Below, piece after piece: positions 1 to 10,318 of a stretch of DNA of 64,000 bases. The notes below the pieces were generated by a model that saw only the letters and a program-made list of their open reading frames with translations, searched no databases and was not told the DNA's origin. This DNA is from Candidatus Binatia bacterium (GTDB lineage: Bacteria; Desulfobacterota; Binatia; UBA9968; JAJDTQ01). A program made the translations under genes and the position numbers. Where the stretch lies: assembly GCA_951813575.1 (NCBI GenBank), contig OX638375.1:496001-560000 (forward strand), written 5' to 3'. Position 1 is the stretch's first letter; each line of letters opens with the position of its first letter.

Positions 1-1410
<1,410 letters not shown>

Positions 1411-1456
1411 TCAAAATAGTAGATTTTTCGCCTTACTTCAATGTCTCCGGCGCGGC

Positions 1457-1485
1457 TTGAAAATCCCCGGCCGGCTGTGTTAGAC
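1457..1485 (+). promoter_or_regulatory. Putative sigma70-type promoter of tRNA-Cys
   Basis: TTGAAA (1457-1462) and TTAGAC (1480-1485) are separated by exactly 17 bases. They lie 15 bases before the mature 5' end of tRNA-Cys. The match to the consensus is fair, not perfect. The position fits a tRNA promoter. Confidence 0.45.
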
Positions 1486-1500
1486 AATCAGGTTCTATTG

Positions 1501-1576
1501 GGCGGCGTACCCAAGTGGTTAAGGGAGAGGTCTGCAAAACCTCCATGCGGCGGTTCGAATCCGCCCGCCGCCTCCA
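1501..1576 (+). tRNA. tRNA-Cys (GCA)
   Basis: The 76-nt cloverleaf is complete. The acceptor stem GGCGGCG pairs with CGCCGCC. The anticodon stem GAGGT/ACCTC encloses the loop CTGCAAA, giving anticodon GCA. The T arm has the TTCGAAT loop. The discriminator base is U, an identity element of cysteine tRNAs. The 3' CCA is encoded in the gene. Confidence 0.97.
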
Positions 1577-1586
1577 CCCTGCCGGA

Positions 1587-3392
1587 TCAACGCTGCTTCA
1601 CCATCTCGTCAAGCAGATCCCCGTGGCGCTCCACCACGACCCGCCGTTTCAGCTTCATGCTGGGGGTGAGCTCGCCGGTGTCCGTGGAGAAATCCCCCGG
1701 CAGCACGCGAAAATCGCGGACCGCTTCGAACGGCGCCAGCGCCCTGTTCCGTTCGCGGATACGCTGCCTGAGGTGCGCGAACAATCGGGGATCCGTGTCC
1801 GCTTCACCGCCCTCCAGCTCGAGGCCTTCCTTTTGCGCCCAGCGGGCTACCTCGTCGGGGGCGAGCGTGATCAGCGCCACCAGATGGCTGGTCTTGTCGC
1901 CCCATACCATCGCCTGACTGATCAACGCCTCCTCCCGCAGGTGATTCTCGATCATCTGCGGCGCGATGTTCTTTCCGCCGGACGTTACGATGAGATCCTT
2001 CTTGCGGTCGGTGATGCGCAGGAAACCGCCGTCCTCGATGCGCCCCACGTCGCCCGTGTGGAACCATCCGTCCTCGGCGATGGCCTCCCGGGTGGCCGCC
2101 GGATCCTTGAAGTACCCCTTCATGACCAGGGGGCCCCGGATCAGGACCTCGCCGTCGTCGGCAACGCGGCACTCCACCCCGTCCAGGGGCAGCCCCACCG
2201 TGCCCATCCGGTAGCGATCCAACCGGTTCGCGTGGGTCACCGTGGAGGTCTCCGTGAGCCCGTACCCTTCCACGATCCAAACCCCCAGCGCCTGGAAGAA
2301 ATCCGCGATGGGTTCCGACAGCGGCGCGCCGCCGGAGATGGCCAGCCGCAGCCGTCCGCCCATGCCCTGCCTCACCTTGGAGAGCACCAGACGGTCGGCC
2401 AGGGCATGACGAAACCGCAGCCATGCGCCGCAGCCCTCGCCCCGCCTGGAGCGGTCGTTGTAACGTTTGCCCACCGCCACCGCCCATCGGAAGAGTCTTT
2501 GCTTGACGGGACTGGAGCTCTCAACCCGGTTGAGGATGCGCCGGTGGGCGTTCTCATACACGCGCGGCACCGAGAACATCATCGTGGGCCGGACCGCCTG
2601 CAAGTCCGCCGACAGGGTTTCGATGGCACGCGCGAACGCGCACAGGTAACCTCGGGCCACCGCCACGAAATGCTCCAGCCGGCCGAACGAGTGGGCCAAG
2701 GGAAGGAACTGCAGCGCGACGTCGTCCTCGCCGACCGGTATGGCGCCGAGGGAGGCGGCGATGGTGAAGAGGTAGTGGCCGTGGGTGGTGAGGACACCCT
2801 TGGGCTCGCCCGTGGTGCCGGAGGTGTAGATGATGGTGAGGTCGTCCTCGGGCGCCAGCGCCTCGGCGGACTCGCGGAAGGCCCCCGGATGCTCACCGCC
2901 GTACTCCCGCCCCATGGCTTTCAAGCGTTCCAGGGAAATCACGCGGGGCGCCGCTTCAGGCTCCGCCGGGGCGTCCTTCGGATCGAGCAGCACCGTGGTC
3001 TTCACCGATGCCAACGCCGGGGCGGAAAGATCGAGCCTTTCCAGCGCGGCCTGGGAATCCACCACCAATACCGCGGCCTCGGAGTGCTGAACGACGTACT
3101 GGACCTGGGCCGGCGTGCTGGAAGGGTAGAGGGGGACCGTCAGCGCCCCGATGCAGATGTTCGCCCAGTCCAGGAGGCACCACTCCACGCGATTGGCCGC
3201 ATAAAGGGCAACCCGATCGCCCTTCTTCACTCCCGCGGCCACCAGCCCCAGGGCGAGACTCTCGACCTCCTCCGCGGCCTCCGCCCAGGTCTGGTCGCGC
3301 CACCCGCCATTGCGCCAGAAGCGGTACAGGACGCGGTCCCGTTGCGCATCCGCCTGCGACAGGAATAGGTCGGCAAGGCTCCGGTACGCCAT
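1587..3392 (-). CDS. Long-chain acyl-CoA synthetase (AMP-forming)
   Basis: This 601-residue enzyme activates a fatty or other carboxylic acid to its acyl-CoA through an acyl-adenylate. The adenylate-forming motifs are in order: the Thr/Ser/Gly-rich P-loop at about 188-200 (YTSGTTGEPKG), YGLTET at 377-382, the ribose-binding TGD near 447, the hinge around DRKKD at 462-465, and the C-terminal GGKNIAP loop at 472-478. The length fits the long-chain (FadD/FAA-like) branch. The ATG chosen matches the family N-terminus. The open frame continues 144 codons upstream, but that part looks like random high-GC translation. The substrate chain length cannot be read from the sequence. Confidence 0.93.
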   Translation of the reverse strand: MAYRSLADLFLSQADAQRDRVLYRFWRNGGWRDQTWAEAAEEVESLALGLVAAGVKKGDRVALYAANRVEWCLLDWANICIGALTVPLYPSSTPAQVQYVVQHSEAAVLVVDSQAALERLDLSAPALASVKTTVLLDPKDAPAEPEAAPRVISLERLKAMGREYGGEHPGAFRESAEALAPEDDLTIIYTSGTTGEPKGVLTTHGHYLFTIAASLGAIPVGEDDVALQFLPLAHSFGRLEHFVAVARGYLCAFARAIETLSADLQAVRPTMMFSVPRVYENAHRRILNRVESSSPVKQRLFRWAVAVGKRYNDRSRRGEGCGAWLRFRHALADRLVLSKVRQGMGGRLRLAISGGAPLSEPIADFFQALGVWIVEGYGLTETSTVTHANRLDRYRMGTVGLPLDGVECRVADDGEVLIRGPLVMKGYFKDPAATREAIAEDGWFHTGDVGRIEDGGFLRITDRKKDLIVTSGGKNIAPQMIENHLREEALISQAMVWGDKTSHLVALITLAPDEVARWAQKEGLELEGGEADTDPRLFAHLRQRIRERNRALAPFEAVRDFRVLPGDFSTDTGELTPSMKLKRRVVVERHGDLLDEMVKQR

Positions 3393-3457
3393 GCCGGGAC
3401 TATAGCATAAAGGACTCATCTTGTGCCCAGGCCGCGGCACGCCGGAAGCCGCATGGG

Positions 3458-4579
3458 TCAACTTCCGCCGAAGCCGTGGATCTGCCCGCAAACATACTGC
3501 TGTTGGGGCAACGTGAGCTCGGGGTATATGGGCAAGGCCAGCGAGCACACAGCCGCCGCCTCCGCCTGCGGGAAGTCCCCTTCGCGGTAGCTCAGGGAAC
3601 CGAAACATTCCTGCAGGTGCAACGGCGACGGGTAGTAGACCTCCGTAGCCACGCCTCTGTCTCCCAGGTAGGCACGGAGGCGGTCCCGTTCCGGCGAGCG
3701 GATCACGAACTGGTTGTAGACGTGACCCGGACAGTCGGCTGGAAGGACGAGGTGTTCCGCCGATGCCGCCTCCGCGAGGAGTTCCCGGTACCGTTGCGCG
3801 GCTCCGCGCCGGGCTTGCGTCCACTCGGCGACATGCCTGAGCTTGACCCGCAGGACCGCGGCCTGCAGGCTGTCCAGCCGGAAGTTTCCGCCCACCAGCC
3901 GATGATGGTACTTGGGCGCTTCACCATGGGTCCGGAGCATGCGGATACGGCCGGCCAGTTCCTCGTCGTCGGTGACCACCATGCCGCCGTCGCCGAACGC
4001 GCCCAGATTCTTGCTGGGATAAAAGGAGAAGCAGCCCACGGCGCCGATGCTGCCCGCCGCCCTGCCCCGGCCGTCGGCGGCCCCGAACGACTGTGCCGCG
4101 TCTTCCACCACCGCCGCCCCCGCCTCCCGGGCCAGTTCCAGGATGGAGTCGAGCTCCATGCAACGGCCGAAGAGATGAACGGGCATGATGGCCCGGGTAC
4201 GCGGCGTCATGCGCGCCGCCACCGCCACCGGATCCATGTTGAAGGTATCCGGCTCGATGTCCACGAAAACCGGCCGCGCACCCAGCCGGGCGATGACGCC
4301 GGCGGTGGCGAAGAACGAGTACGCGGTGGTGATCACCTCATCGCCCGGGCCGATGTCCAGGGCCATCAAGGACACCAGCAAGGCATCGGTGCCGGACGAG
4401 ACTCCGATGGCGAAACGCGTCTCGGTGCAGGCGGCGATTTCCCGCTCCAGCTCCGCCACCTCCGGCCCCAGGATGAACCGCTGCGAAGCGCACACCCTGA
4501 GCAACGCTTCCTCGACCTCTTGCCGGATGCTGTCGTACTGGGCCTTCAAGTCCAGCAGTGGCAACTGCATGATGTTCAT
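3458..4579 (-). CDS. DegT/DnrJ/EryC1-family PLP sugar aminotransferase
   Basis: This 373-residue fold-type I PLP enzyme normally transfers an amino group from glutamate to a nucleotide-linked keto-sugar. Lys190 in YPSKNLGA is the expected Schiff-base lysine. The upstream [10 protein letters not shown] segment supplies Asp160 for the pyridine nitrogen. The GTDAL loop near 63 binds phosphate. The ATG is chosen because [12 protein letters not shown] matches the family N-terminus, and a GGAG lies just before it. No other sugar-biosynthesis genes are adjacent, so the nucleotide sugar is unknown. Confidence 0.92.
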   Translation of the reverse strand: MNIMQLPLLDLKAQYDSIRQEVEEALLRVCASQRFILGPEVAELEREIAACTETRFAIGVSSGTDALLVSLMALDIGPGDEVITTAYSFFATAGVIARLGARPVFVDIEPDTFNMDPVAVAARMTPRTRAIMPVHLFGRCMELDSILELAREAGAAVVEDAAQSFGAADGRGRAAGSIGAVGCFSFYPSKNLGAFGDGGMVVTDDEELAGRIRMLRTHGEAPKYHHRLVGGNFRLDSLQAAVLRVKLRHVAEWTQARRGAAQRYRELLAEAASAEHLVLPADCPGHVYNQFVIRSPERDRLRAYLGDRGVATEVYYPSPLHLQECFGSLSYREGDFPQAEAAAVCSLALPIYPELTLPQQQYVCGQIHGFGGS

Positions 4580-4689
4580 CCGCTCCGTTCCCGCCTGGTC
4601 CCGGCCGGGGCCCGGTTGATGCGCCACCCGGGACTTGCTACGAGAATAGGCCATGATGCCCCAGACAGGTTGCTCCCTCGAGGTTTGAC

Positions 4690-5343
4690 ATGGCCAGGGT
4701 CCTTGGATTGACCGGGGGCATCGCCACGGGAAAGAGCACGGTATCGGCCATCCTGAGCGACCGGGCCGCCATCGTCGACGCCGACCGGCTGGCGCGCGAG
4801 ATCGTCGAGCCCGGACGGGACGCATGGCGGGAGATCGTCGATCTCTTCGGTCCGGAGTCTCTGAGGGAAGATCAGACCCTCGACCGTTCGTATCTCCGCC
4901 GCGTCATCTTCCAGGACCCGCCGAAGCGCAAACGGCTGGAAGCCATCACTCATCCCCGCATTCGCGCGTTGGCGCGGCAACGCATCGTCGAACGTTCCCG
5001 CGAACGCGATTTCGTCATCTACGACGCGCCGCTCCTCTTCGAAGCGAAAATCCACCACTGGCTTCGTCCGGTGCTGCTCGTGGCGTGCCGGCGCGACATC
5101 CAGGAGCAACGGTTGCGTATGCGGGACGGGCTTGACGACTCCGATATCCAACGGCATCTGAAAGCGCAAATGTCACTGGCGGAGAAACGGCGGCTCGCGG
5201 ACTTCGTCATCGAGAACGACAGTACCCTCGAGGAGCTCGAAACCACCGTCGCACACGTCTGGGAAGCCGTCGAGGCTACTTCGCCCGCTCGATATATTTT
5301 CCTTCTGACGGATCCACCCGAATCCGGTCACCGATCTGGATGA
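4690..5343 (+). CDS. coaE: Dephospho-CoA kinase
   Basis: The enzyme performs the last step of coenzyme A synthesis, phosphorylating the 3'-OH of dephospho-CoA with ATP. The P-loop [12 protein letters not shown] is at residues 6-17. It is followed by VDAD and by the DAPLLFE segment near 115, both conserved in CoaE. The protein is 217 residues, about 10 longer than usual. Its last 22 or so codons run into the convergent efp gene, and that tail has no conserved sequence. Confidence 0.95.
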   Translation: MARVLGLTGGIATGKSTVSAILSDRAAIVDADRLAREIVEPGRDAWREIVDLFGPESLREDQTLDRSYLRRVIFQDPPKRKRLEAITHPRIRALARQRIVERSRERDFVIYDAPLLFEAKIHHWLRPVLLVACRRDIQEQRLRMRDGLDDSDIQRHLKAQMSLAEKRRLADFVIENDSTLEELETTVAHVWEAVEATSPARYIFLLTDPPESGHRSG

Positions 5344-5836
5344 ACGGAGGCACCTGGACCGTCACGCCGGTTTCCAGCCTGGCCGGTTTGTAAGAGGCCG
5401 AGGCGGTGGCGCCCTTCATGACCGGTTCGGTCTCCACCACCTCCAACTCCACCGCCGAGGCAAGACTGACCCCCACCGGGCTGCCGTCGAACAGCTCCAC
5501 GACCACCACCTGGTTGGGCAGGAGGTACGGCAGGATATCCCCCACGTCGCCGGACGAAAGCTCCGTCTGCTCGTAGCTCTCGGTATCCATGAACGTGTGA
5601 CGGTCGTCCTCGGCGTAGAGGTACTGCATTTCGTGGCTCTCCAGGGTTGCCCGGTCGACCCTGTCGTCGGAACGGAACTTGTGCTCGGTGCCCACTCCTG
5701 TCCGCAGGTTCCTGAGCTTCGTCTGCATGAAGCCATGGCCCTTTCCGGGAGTGAGATGCTTGACCGCGGTGACCCGGTACAGGTCCTCGTCATAGATGAT
5801 GATCATTCCCGTCCGAAGCTGCGTCGCGTTGATCAT
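5276..5836 (-). CDS. efp: Translation elongation factor P
   Basis: EF-P relieves ribosome stalling at polyproline. The 186-residue length and three-domain beta-barrel pattern are typical. The domain I loop PGKGHGF carries Lys32 at the tip, where other EF-Ps have a modified lysine. No modification gene lies in this window. The start codon is the ATG giving MINATQLRTG, the family N-terminus. The gene converges on coaE and the two coding regions overlap by 68 bp at their 3' ends. Confidence 0.96.
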   Translation of the reverse strand: MINATQLRTGMIIIYDEDLYRVTAVKHLTPGKGHGFMQTKLRNLRTGVGTEHKFRSDDRVDRATLESHEMQYLYAEDDRHTFMDTESYEQTELSSGDVGDILPYLLPNQVVVVELFDGSPVGVSLASAVELEVVETEPVMKGATASASYKPARLETGVTVQVPPFIQIGDRIRVDPSEGKYIERAK

Positions 5837-5861
5837 GTCCTCGCTTGTCCTTTCCTTTCCC

Positions 5862-6206
5862 TCACCCGGGGGGCCAGTCCAGTGCCCGGCCTCCAAGGAG
5901 GTGCAGATGTATGTGGCGGACGCTCTGAGCCGCATCCGGCCCGGTATTCACGACGATCCGGAACCCGCTCTCGGAAACGCCGTGCTCCGCGGCAAGCCGG
6001 CGCGCAACCGACATGGCGTGCCCGATGGTCTCCTCGTCCTCCGCTTCCAGCTTGTCCACGCCGGCAATGTGTTTCCCGGGAATGATCAGGAGATGCACGG
6101 GCGCCTTGGGGTCGATATCCCGGAAGGCGAGCACCGATTCGTCACGGTAGACGATGTCTCCGGGGATCTCTCCGCTTGCGATGCCGCAGAACAGACAGTC
6201 AGCCAC
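5862..6206 (-). CDS. HIT-family (HinT-like) nucleotide hydrolase
   Basis: This 114-residue histidine-triad protein ends its catalytic core with HIHLHL at 98-103. The N-terminal C4-x2-C7 pair is often zinc-binding in HinT proteins. HinT enzymes hydrolyse adenosine phosphoramidates and acyl-adenylates. The start is GTG, with AGAGGTG about 8 bases upstream. The gene sits 25 bases upstream of efp on the same strand. Confidence 0.93.
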   Translation of the reverse strand: MADCLFCGIASGEIPGDIVYRDESVLAFRDIDPKAPVHLLIIPGKHIAGVDKLEAEDEETIGHAMSVARRLAAEHGVSESGFRIVVNTGPDAAQSVRHIHLHLLGGRALDWPPG

Positions 6207-6227
6207 TCTCCGGTCACCTCTAATCAG

Positions 6228-6584
6228 TCAGTCGTCGGGGCAGAACGCCCGCACCGTGCCTTCCTCGACCTTGAGGGGCACCTTCTTGAGCCACGCCCCG
6301 GTGCACGGGCCCCAAACACACTCGCCCGTGGTGGGCTCGTAGAGGGCTCCGTGGTTGGCGCACACCACGTACTTCTCATCCACCGAAAAGAACTGGTTGT
6401 CCAACCAATCCATGGGGAGGGGAATGTGCCGGCAACGGTTCAGGTATGCGAACAGCTCGCCGTTGAACCCGAAAACGAAACCTTCGAGGCTCTGGCCGCG
6501 GCATCGGAGCGTGAATTTCCGGCTCGTGCCGTCGGGAAAATCTTCCCTGCGGCCGATCCGCCTGCCTGTTGGACGTCTTGCCAT
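6228..6584 (-). CDS. Small Rieske [2Fe-2S] protein
   Basis: The 118-residue soluble protein has the Rieske ligands C51-x-H53 and C75-x2-H78. The spacing between the two boxes is 21 residues, longer than the 15-17 usual in Rieske ferredoxins. Two more cysteines follow in a CVWGPC segment. There is no signal peptide or membrane segment. The neighbour at 6610-7098 is a membrane-anchored paralogue with identical spacing, so the two likely act together in electron transfer. The partner oxygenase or reductase is unknown. Confidence 0.88.
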   Translation of the reverse strand: MARRPTGRRIGRREDFPDGTSRKFTLRCRGQSLEGFVFGFNGELFAYLNRCRHIPLPMDWLDNQFFSVDEKYVVCANHGALYEPTTGECVWGPCTGAWLKKVPLKVEEGTVRAFCPDD

Positions 6585-6609
6585 GGAGTGTTCCGTCCGT
6601 CCGCTTCTG

Positions 6610-7098
6610 CTAGTCCGCCATCTCCCGCAGGAAGGACAAGTCCCCCGACGGACAACCTACAATGATCTCGGCCCGGTCCACAACCACGGGGAGCGCATGC
6701 AACGAAAGCCCCTCGCACGGGCCGTCCACGCACAGGCCGGTGTCGGGCTCGTAGAGGGCGCCGTGAGTGGCGCACACCAGGTGGCTGCCGTCCTCGGTGA
6801 AGAACTGGTAGCGGACGAAGTCCAGCGGCGTCACCATGTGCCGGCAACTGTTGATGTAGGCACGAAACTGTCCGCGGTGGTTTACCACGAAGCAGTCGAT
6901 CCGGTACTTGCCGCAGATCAACCAGAACTTCTTGACGGTTCCGGCCGGGATCTCATCCACCCCGGCCACGACCTTGCCGCCGGAACGCGCCTCCCCGATC
7001 ATGCGCGCCCGATCCCGCCTGAAACGGAGACGGCGCACCGTCAACGCCACGAGGTACGCGACCAGGAACAGCGCCGATGCGTAAAGGGTCAACTCCAT
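6610..7098 (-). CDS. Membrane-anchored Rieske [2Fe-2S] protein
   Basis: Residues 3-21 form one hydrophobic segment followed by an arginine-rich stretch, so the domain probably stays on the cytoplasmic side. The Rieske ligands are C85-x-H87 and C109-x2-H112, again 21 residues apart. A CVDGPC segment parallels the neighbouring paralogue. The total length is 162 residues. It lies 25 bases upstream of the soluble Rieske gene and probably shares its transcript. The function is electron transfer by fold; the partner is unknown. Confidence 0.87.
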   Translation of the reverse strand: MELTLYASALFLVAYLVALTVRRLRFRRDRARMIGEARSGGKVVAGVDEIPAGTVKKFWLICGKYRIDCFVVNHRGQFRAYINSCRHMVTPLDFVRYQFFTEDGSHLVCATHGALYEPDTGLCVDGPCEGLSLHALPVVVDRAEIIVGCPSGDLSFLREMAD

Positions 7099-7122
7099 GA
7101 AGTGGGGACGCGCGACCGGACG

Positions 7123-7452
7123 TCAGTCGGACTTGGGGATCTTCTCGCCGCTCTTGCGGATACGCTCTACGTCGTCCGGGGTCTGCCGCTCGTTGATTCC
7201 CATGACCTTCAGCAACTCGTTGGTCATGTCCGCGGTCAGACGATCCCGCACGCTGCCGCCGCCGTCGGGATTGGCTTTCAGGAACCGTATGATCTTCTCT
7301 GGGTGGACTCCGGTCTCTTCCAGCCGGTCCAGCAGCTCGCTGAAGCCCACCTGACCGCCGTAGGACGCGGCCTTCTCCTCCAGTTGCCGGCAGTCCTTGC
7401 AGATCCGGGCCCAGATTCCGGCCCGGTCCCCGCAGTAGGCGCAGTCCGCCAT
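7123..7452 (-). CDS. Small zinc-ribbon-like protein, function unknown
   Basis: The 109-residue protein begins with C4-x2-C7 and C18-x2-C21, a probable zinc site. The rest is helical and charged with no enzyme motif. I do not recognise the family. It lies 16 bases downstream of the inositol-phosphatase-family gene on the same strand and 24 bases upstream of the Rieske pair, suggesting one transcript. Confidence 0.7.
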   Translation of the reverse strand: MADCAYCGDRAGIWARICKDCRQLEEKAASYGGQVGFSELLDRLEETGVHPEKIIRFLKANPDGGGSVRDRLTADMTNELLKVMGINERQTPDDVERIRKSGEKIPKSD

Positions 7453-7468
7453 GCCACCCCCGACAGCG

Positions 7469-8365
7469 TCAGTCCGGCAGCCGGGCCAGCAGAGTCTGAA
7501 TCCTCGCGTTGGAGGCCTCGCTCCCGGCCAGGAGCTGCTGGAGCACGGGCTCCCGCTGGTTGAAGATCGCCGGCTCCCCAGGAGCCGTCATGGTGCGGCC
7601 GCCGGCTTCCTCGACCATGACGATGCCGGCGCACACGTCCCATTCCTTGACCCGGCGGAAAGTCAGGGTCGCGTCCGCGTACCCGCGGCCCACCGATGCC
7701 AGCCGGTAGGCGATGCTGCCCATGGACTCGAGCGCAAACTCCCGGGCCAGCTCCGCCAGGCGCCGGCGTGGCTCGGAGCGGCTGATGAGGAGACGCGGAG
7801 GCTGGTCGTCCGCGGGACGGCTGACCTGCAGGGGCTTGCCGTTCAGCCGGGCGCCGCCCCCCCTGACCGCGTCGAACAGCTCCGTACGAAGCGGGTGATA
7901 GATGACCCCCAGCACCGGCGACCCGTTCACGGCAAGCCCGATGGAGACGCAGAACTCCGGGACCCCCTTGATGAACTCCCGGGTACCGTCCAGCGGGTCC
8001 ACGATCCACACGCGGCTCCGGTCGAGCCTGCCGGGATCGTCGGCGTCTTCCTCCGAGAGCCACGCGTCGTCGGGAAATCGCGCCTCGATAATTCCGCGGA
8101 TGGCCTTGTTTGCCATGAGATCGGCCGTGGTGACCGGGTTTCCGCGGGATTTTTCCCGGACCCGGTACTCTCCCCGGTAGAGCCGAGCGATGATGTCACC
8201 TGCCGCGCGGGCCGCTTCCTCCGCCGCCCGCAGCTCGTCCGCCAATGATGCCGGGGTGCCAGCGCCGGTGTTCGATGTGCCCGGACTGGGGGATCCCTTT
8301 TCCGCCGAAGCTCGTGCGCCGCTGGACAAAGCCTGCTCCATGGGGTCATAATGCAGTCGAGCCAT
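7469..8365 (-). CDS. Inositol monophosphatase / 3'(2'),5'-bisphosphate nucleotidase family (CysQ-like)
   Basis: This is a Mg-dependent, lithium-sensitive-type phosphatase. The metal site is visible: E105-E106 in SEEDADD, D123-P-L-D-G-T128, and W242-D-V-C-A-G. Members hydrolyse inositol phosphates, histidinol phosphate or PAP. The sequence alone does not separate these, though the single-domain form with EEDADD fits CysQ. The 298-residue start at MARLHYDP gives about 40 poorly conserved N-terminal residues, so a downstream start is possible. It is divergent from the HAD gene, only 38 bases apart. Confidence 0.85.
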   Translation of the reverse strand: MARLHYDPMEQALSSGARASAEKGSPSPGTSNTGAGTPASLADELRAAEEAARAAGDIIARLYRGEYRVREKSRGNPVTTADLMANKAIRGIIEARFPDDAWLSEEDADDPGRLDRSRVWIVDPLDGTREFIKGVPEFCVSIGLAVNGSPVLGVIYHPLRTELFDAVRGGGARLNGKPLQVSRPADDQPPRLLISRSEPRRRLAELAREFALESMGSIAYRLASVGRGYADATLTFRRVKEWDVCAGIVMVEEAGGRTMTAPGEPAIFNQREPVLQQLLAGSEASNARIQTLLARLPD

Positions 8366-8403
8366 CCCTTTCAGTATAGCGAATACTCGGAAGATACGCG
8401 AAA

Positions 8404-9120
8404 GTGACACTTCCCGGACCCGTCACAAAACCCAAGGCGGTCTTCCTCGACGCCGCCGGAACCCTGTTCGAATCCGTGAAACCCGTAGCCGTCACCTACG
8501 CGGAGATGGCGCAACGGTACGGCAAGGACGTCCCCTTCGAAGAAGTCTCGAGGCGCTTCCGCCACTGTTTCGCCACCGCCCCGGCCATGGCCTTTCCCGG
8601 ATCCGAGGGCCCGGGGCTGCGGGCGCTGGAACGAGCCTGGTGGCACGACGTCGTGCGGCGCGTCTTCGAGCCCGCCGGCCCCTTTCCCCGTTTCGACGAC
8701 TACTTCGCCGAGCTGTTCGCCTATTTCGCCCGCGCCGACTCCTGGGAGCTCTACGACGATGCGCGGACGACCCTGGACGCGCTCAGGAGCCGCGGCCTGA
8801 TCCTGGCGATGATCTCGAACTTCGACTCGCGGGTGCTCGACATCATCCGCGGACTGGGCATTGCGGACTACTTCGACTCGGTGTTCATCTCGAGCAGCGC
8901 GGGATTCGCCAAGCCCGACGCGGGAATCTTCCATCTGGCGCTGGAGCGCCACGGCATCACCGCGGACGAAGCCATGCACGTGGGCGACAGCCCCGAAACC
9001 GACGTCGAGGGAGCGCTGAACGCCGGCGTCCGGCCGGTGCTGCTGGACCGCCGCGGCGACGCGGACCACGACGCTGCCGTCCGCATCGGCGGACTCCACG
9101 AGTTGATGCGACTCCTATAG
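8404..9120 (+). CDS. HAD-family hydrolase (HDHD3-like)
   Basis: The 238-residue protein has HAD motif I at LDAAGT (nucleophile D16), motif II at ISNFD, the motif III lysine in AKPDAG and motif IV in HVGDSPETD. The second aspartate of the classic DxDxT is replaced by alanine, as in some HDHD3-like members. That residue is the usual general acid in phosphatases, so the reaction is uncertain. The start is GTG with no clear ribosome-binding site. Confidence 0.88.
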   Translation: MTLPGPVTKPKAVFLDAAGTLFESVKPVAVTYAEMAQRYGKDVPFEEVSRRFRHCFATAPAMAFPGSEGPGLRALERAWWHDVVRRVFEPAGPFPRFDDYFAELFAYFARADSWELYDDARTTLDALRSRGLILAMISNFDSRVLDIIRGLGIADYFDSVFISSSAGFAKPDAGIFHLALERHGITADEAMHVGDSPETDVEGALNAGVRPVLLDRRGDADHDAAVRIGGLHELMRLL

Positions 9121-9167
9121 TCGTTTAGATTGCTGAGTTAAACCGACATTTCACTGGAGGTCATGTC

Positions 9168-10196
9168 ATGGCGGTCATCGACGCAGACGCACACGTGCTG
9201 GAGAACAACCGGACCTGGGAATACATGGAGGGAGCGGAGAAGGCGTACCGCCCCCAGATCGTGACGTCCACCAACGACGCCGGCGAGAGCGGCGAGTACT
9301 GGCTGGTGGACGGCAGGCTTTTCGCCAAGTCGGACAACGTGGGAGAGGACACGCCCGAGGAATCCCGCGAGATGTCGGACATCACCTCGCGCCTGCGGCA
9401 CATGGACCAGATGGGCGTGGCCATGCAGGTACTCTACCCCACCATCTTCCTGCGGCCCGTCACCGACAAGCCCGAGGTGGAGATGGCGTTGTTCAAGAGC
9501 TACAACCGCTGGCTGTGCGACATCTGGAAGGCGGGGCAAGACCGCCTGCGGTGGGCCGCGATCCTGCCGTTGCGGAGCATGGACGAGGCGCTGAAGGAGC
9601 TGGAGTTCGTGCTCCGGCACGGCGCCTGCGGCGTCTACGTCCCCGGCCTCATCGGCGACCGGCGACTGAGCGACCCCTACTTCACTCCGCTCTACGAGGC
9701 CCTGAGCGACGCCGACATACCCCTGTGCGTGCACTCGGCCACCGGCAGCTTCACCCAGCACGACCTCTTCTTCGACGAACCCGGTTTCAACAAGTTCAAG
9801 CTCGCGGTGGTGGGCTCGTTCCACTCGGTGATCTGGGACCGCGTTCCGGAGCGGTTCCCGAGGTTGCGCATCGGCTTCATCGAAGTCAGCGCACAGTGGG
9901 TCCCCTATGTGTTCCACGACCTCGCCAAGCGCTTCCGGCAGAAGCGCGGCATCGAGCTGTCCCGCAACCTTCTCCGCGACAGCCGCATCTTCGTCGCCTG
10001 CCAGACCGACGACGACCTGGACTACGTTCTGGAATACACGGGTGACGACAACATCATCATCGGCACCGACTACGGCCATAACGACACCTCTAGCGAGATC
10101 GTGGCACTGGAAAAGCTCAAGGACGACGGCAAGGTCAGTCCCGCGTCGGTAGCCAAGATCCTGGATGACAATCCTCGGGCACTGTACGGTTTTTGA
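9168..10196 (+). CDS. Metal-dependent amidohydrolase (amidohydrolase-2 / ACMSD-like)
   Basis: The 342-residue TIM-barrel enzyme starts with D5-A-D7-A-H9, the metal-binding strand of the amidohydrolase-2 family. CVHSATG and a C-terminal GTDYGHND supply further ligands. Family members decarboxylate or hydrolyse aromatic acids and related compounds. GGAGG lies 7-8 bases before the ATG. The gene precedes a molybdenum hydroxylase subunit in the same direction, supporting a role in catabolism of a ring compound; the substrate is not known. Confidence 0.88.
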   Translation: MAVIDADAHVLENNRTWEYMEGAEKAYRPQIVTSTNDAGESGEYWLVDGRLFAKSDNVGEDTPEESREMSDITSRLRHMDQMGVAMQVLYPTIFLRPVTDKPEVEMALFKSYNRWLCDIWKAGQDRLRWAAILPLRSMDEALKELEFVLRHGACGVYVPGLIGDRRLSDPYFTPLYEALSDADIPLCVHSATGSFTQHDLFFDEPGFNKFKLAVVGSFHSVIWDRVPERFPRLRIGFIEVSAQWVPYVFHDLAKRFRQKRGIELSRNLLRDSRIFVACQTDDDLDYVLEYTGDDNIIIGTDYGHNDTSSEIVALEKLKDDGKVSPASVAKILDDNPRALYGF

Positions 10197-10318
10197 GGGC
10201 CTCGGGTCCGAGACACGCCGATGTCTCTCCCCTCCTCCACCAGCCCGCGCAACGTGTTTCGAACGGTAACGGACCGAGTCACCGGATCCGGCCGGGGACT
10301 CGGCTCAAAGGCATCATC

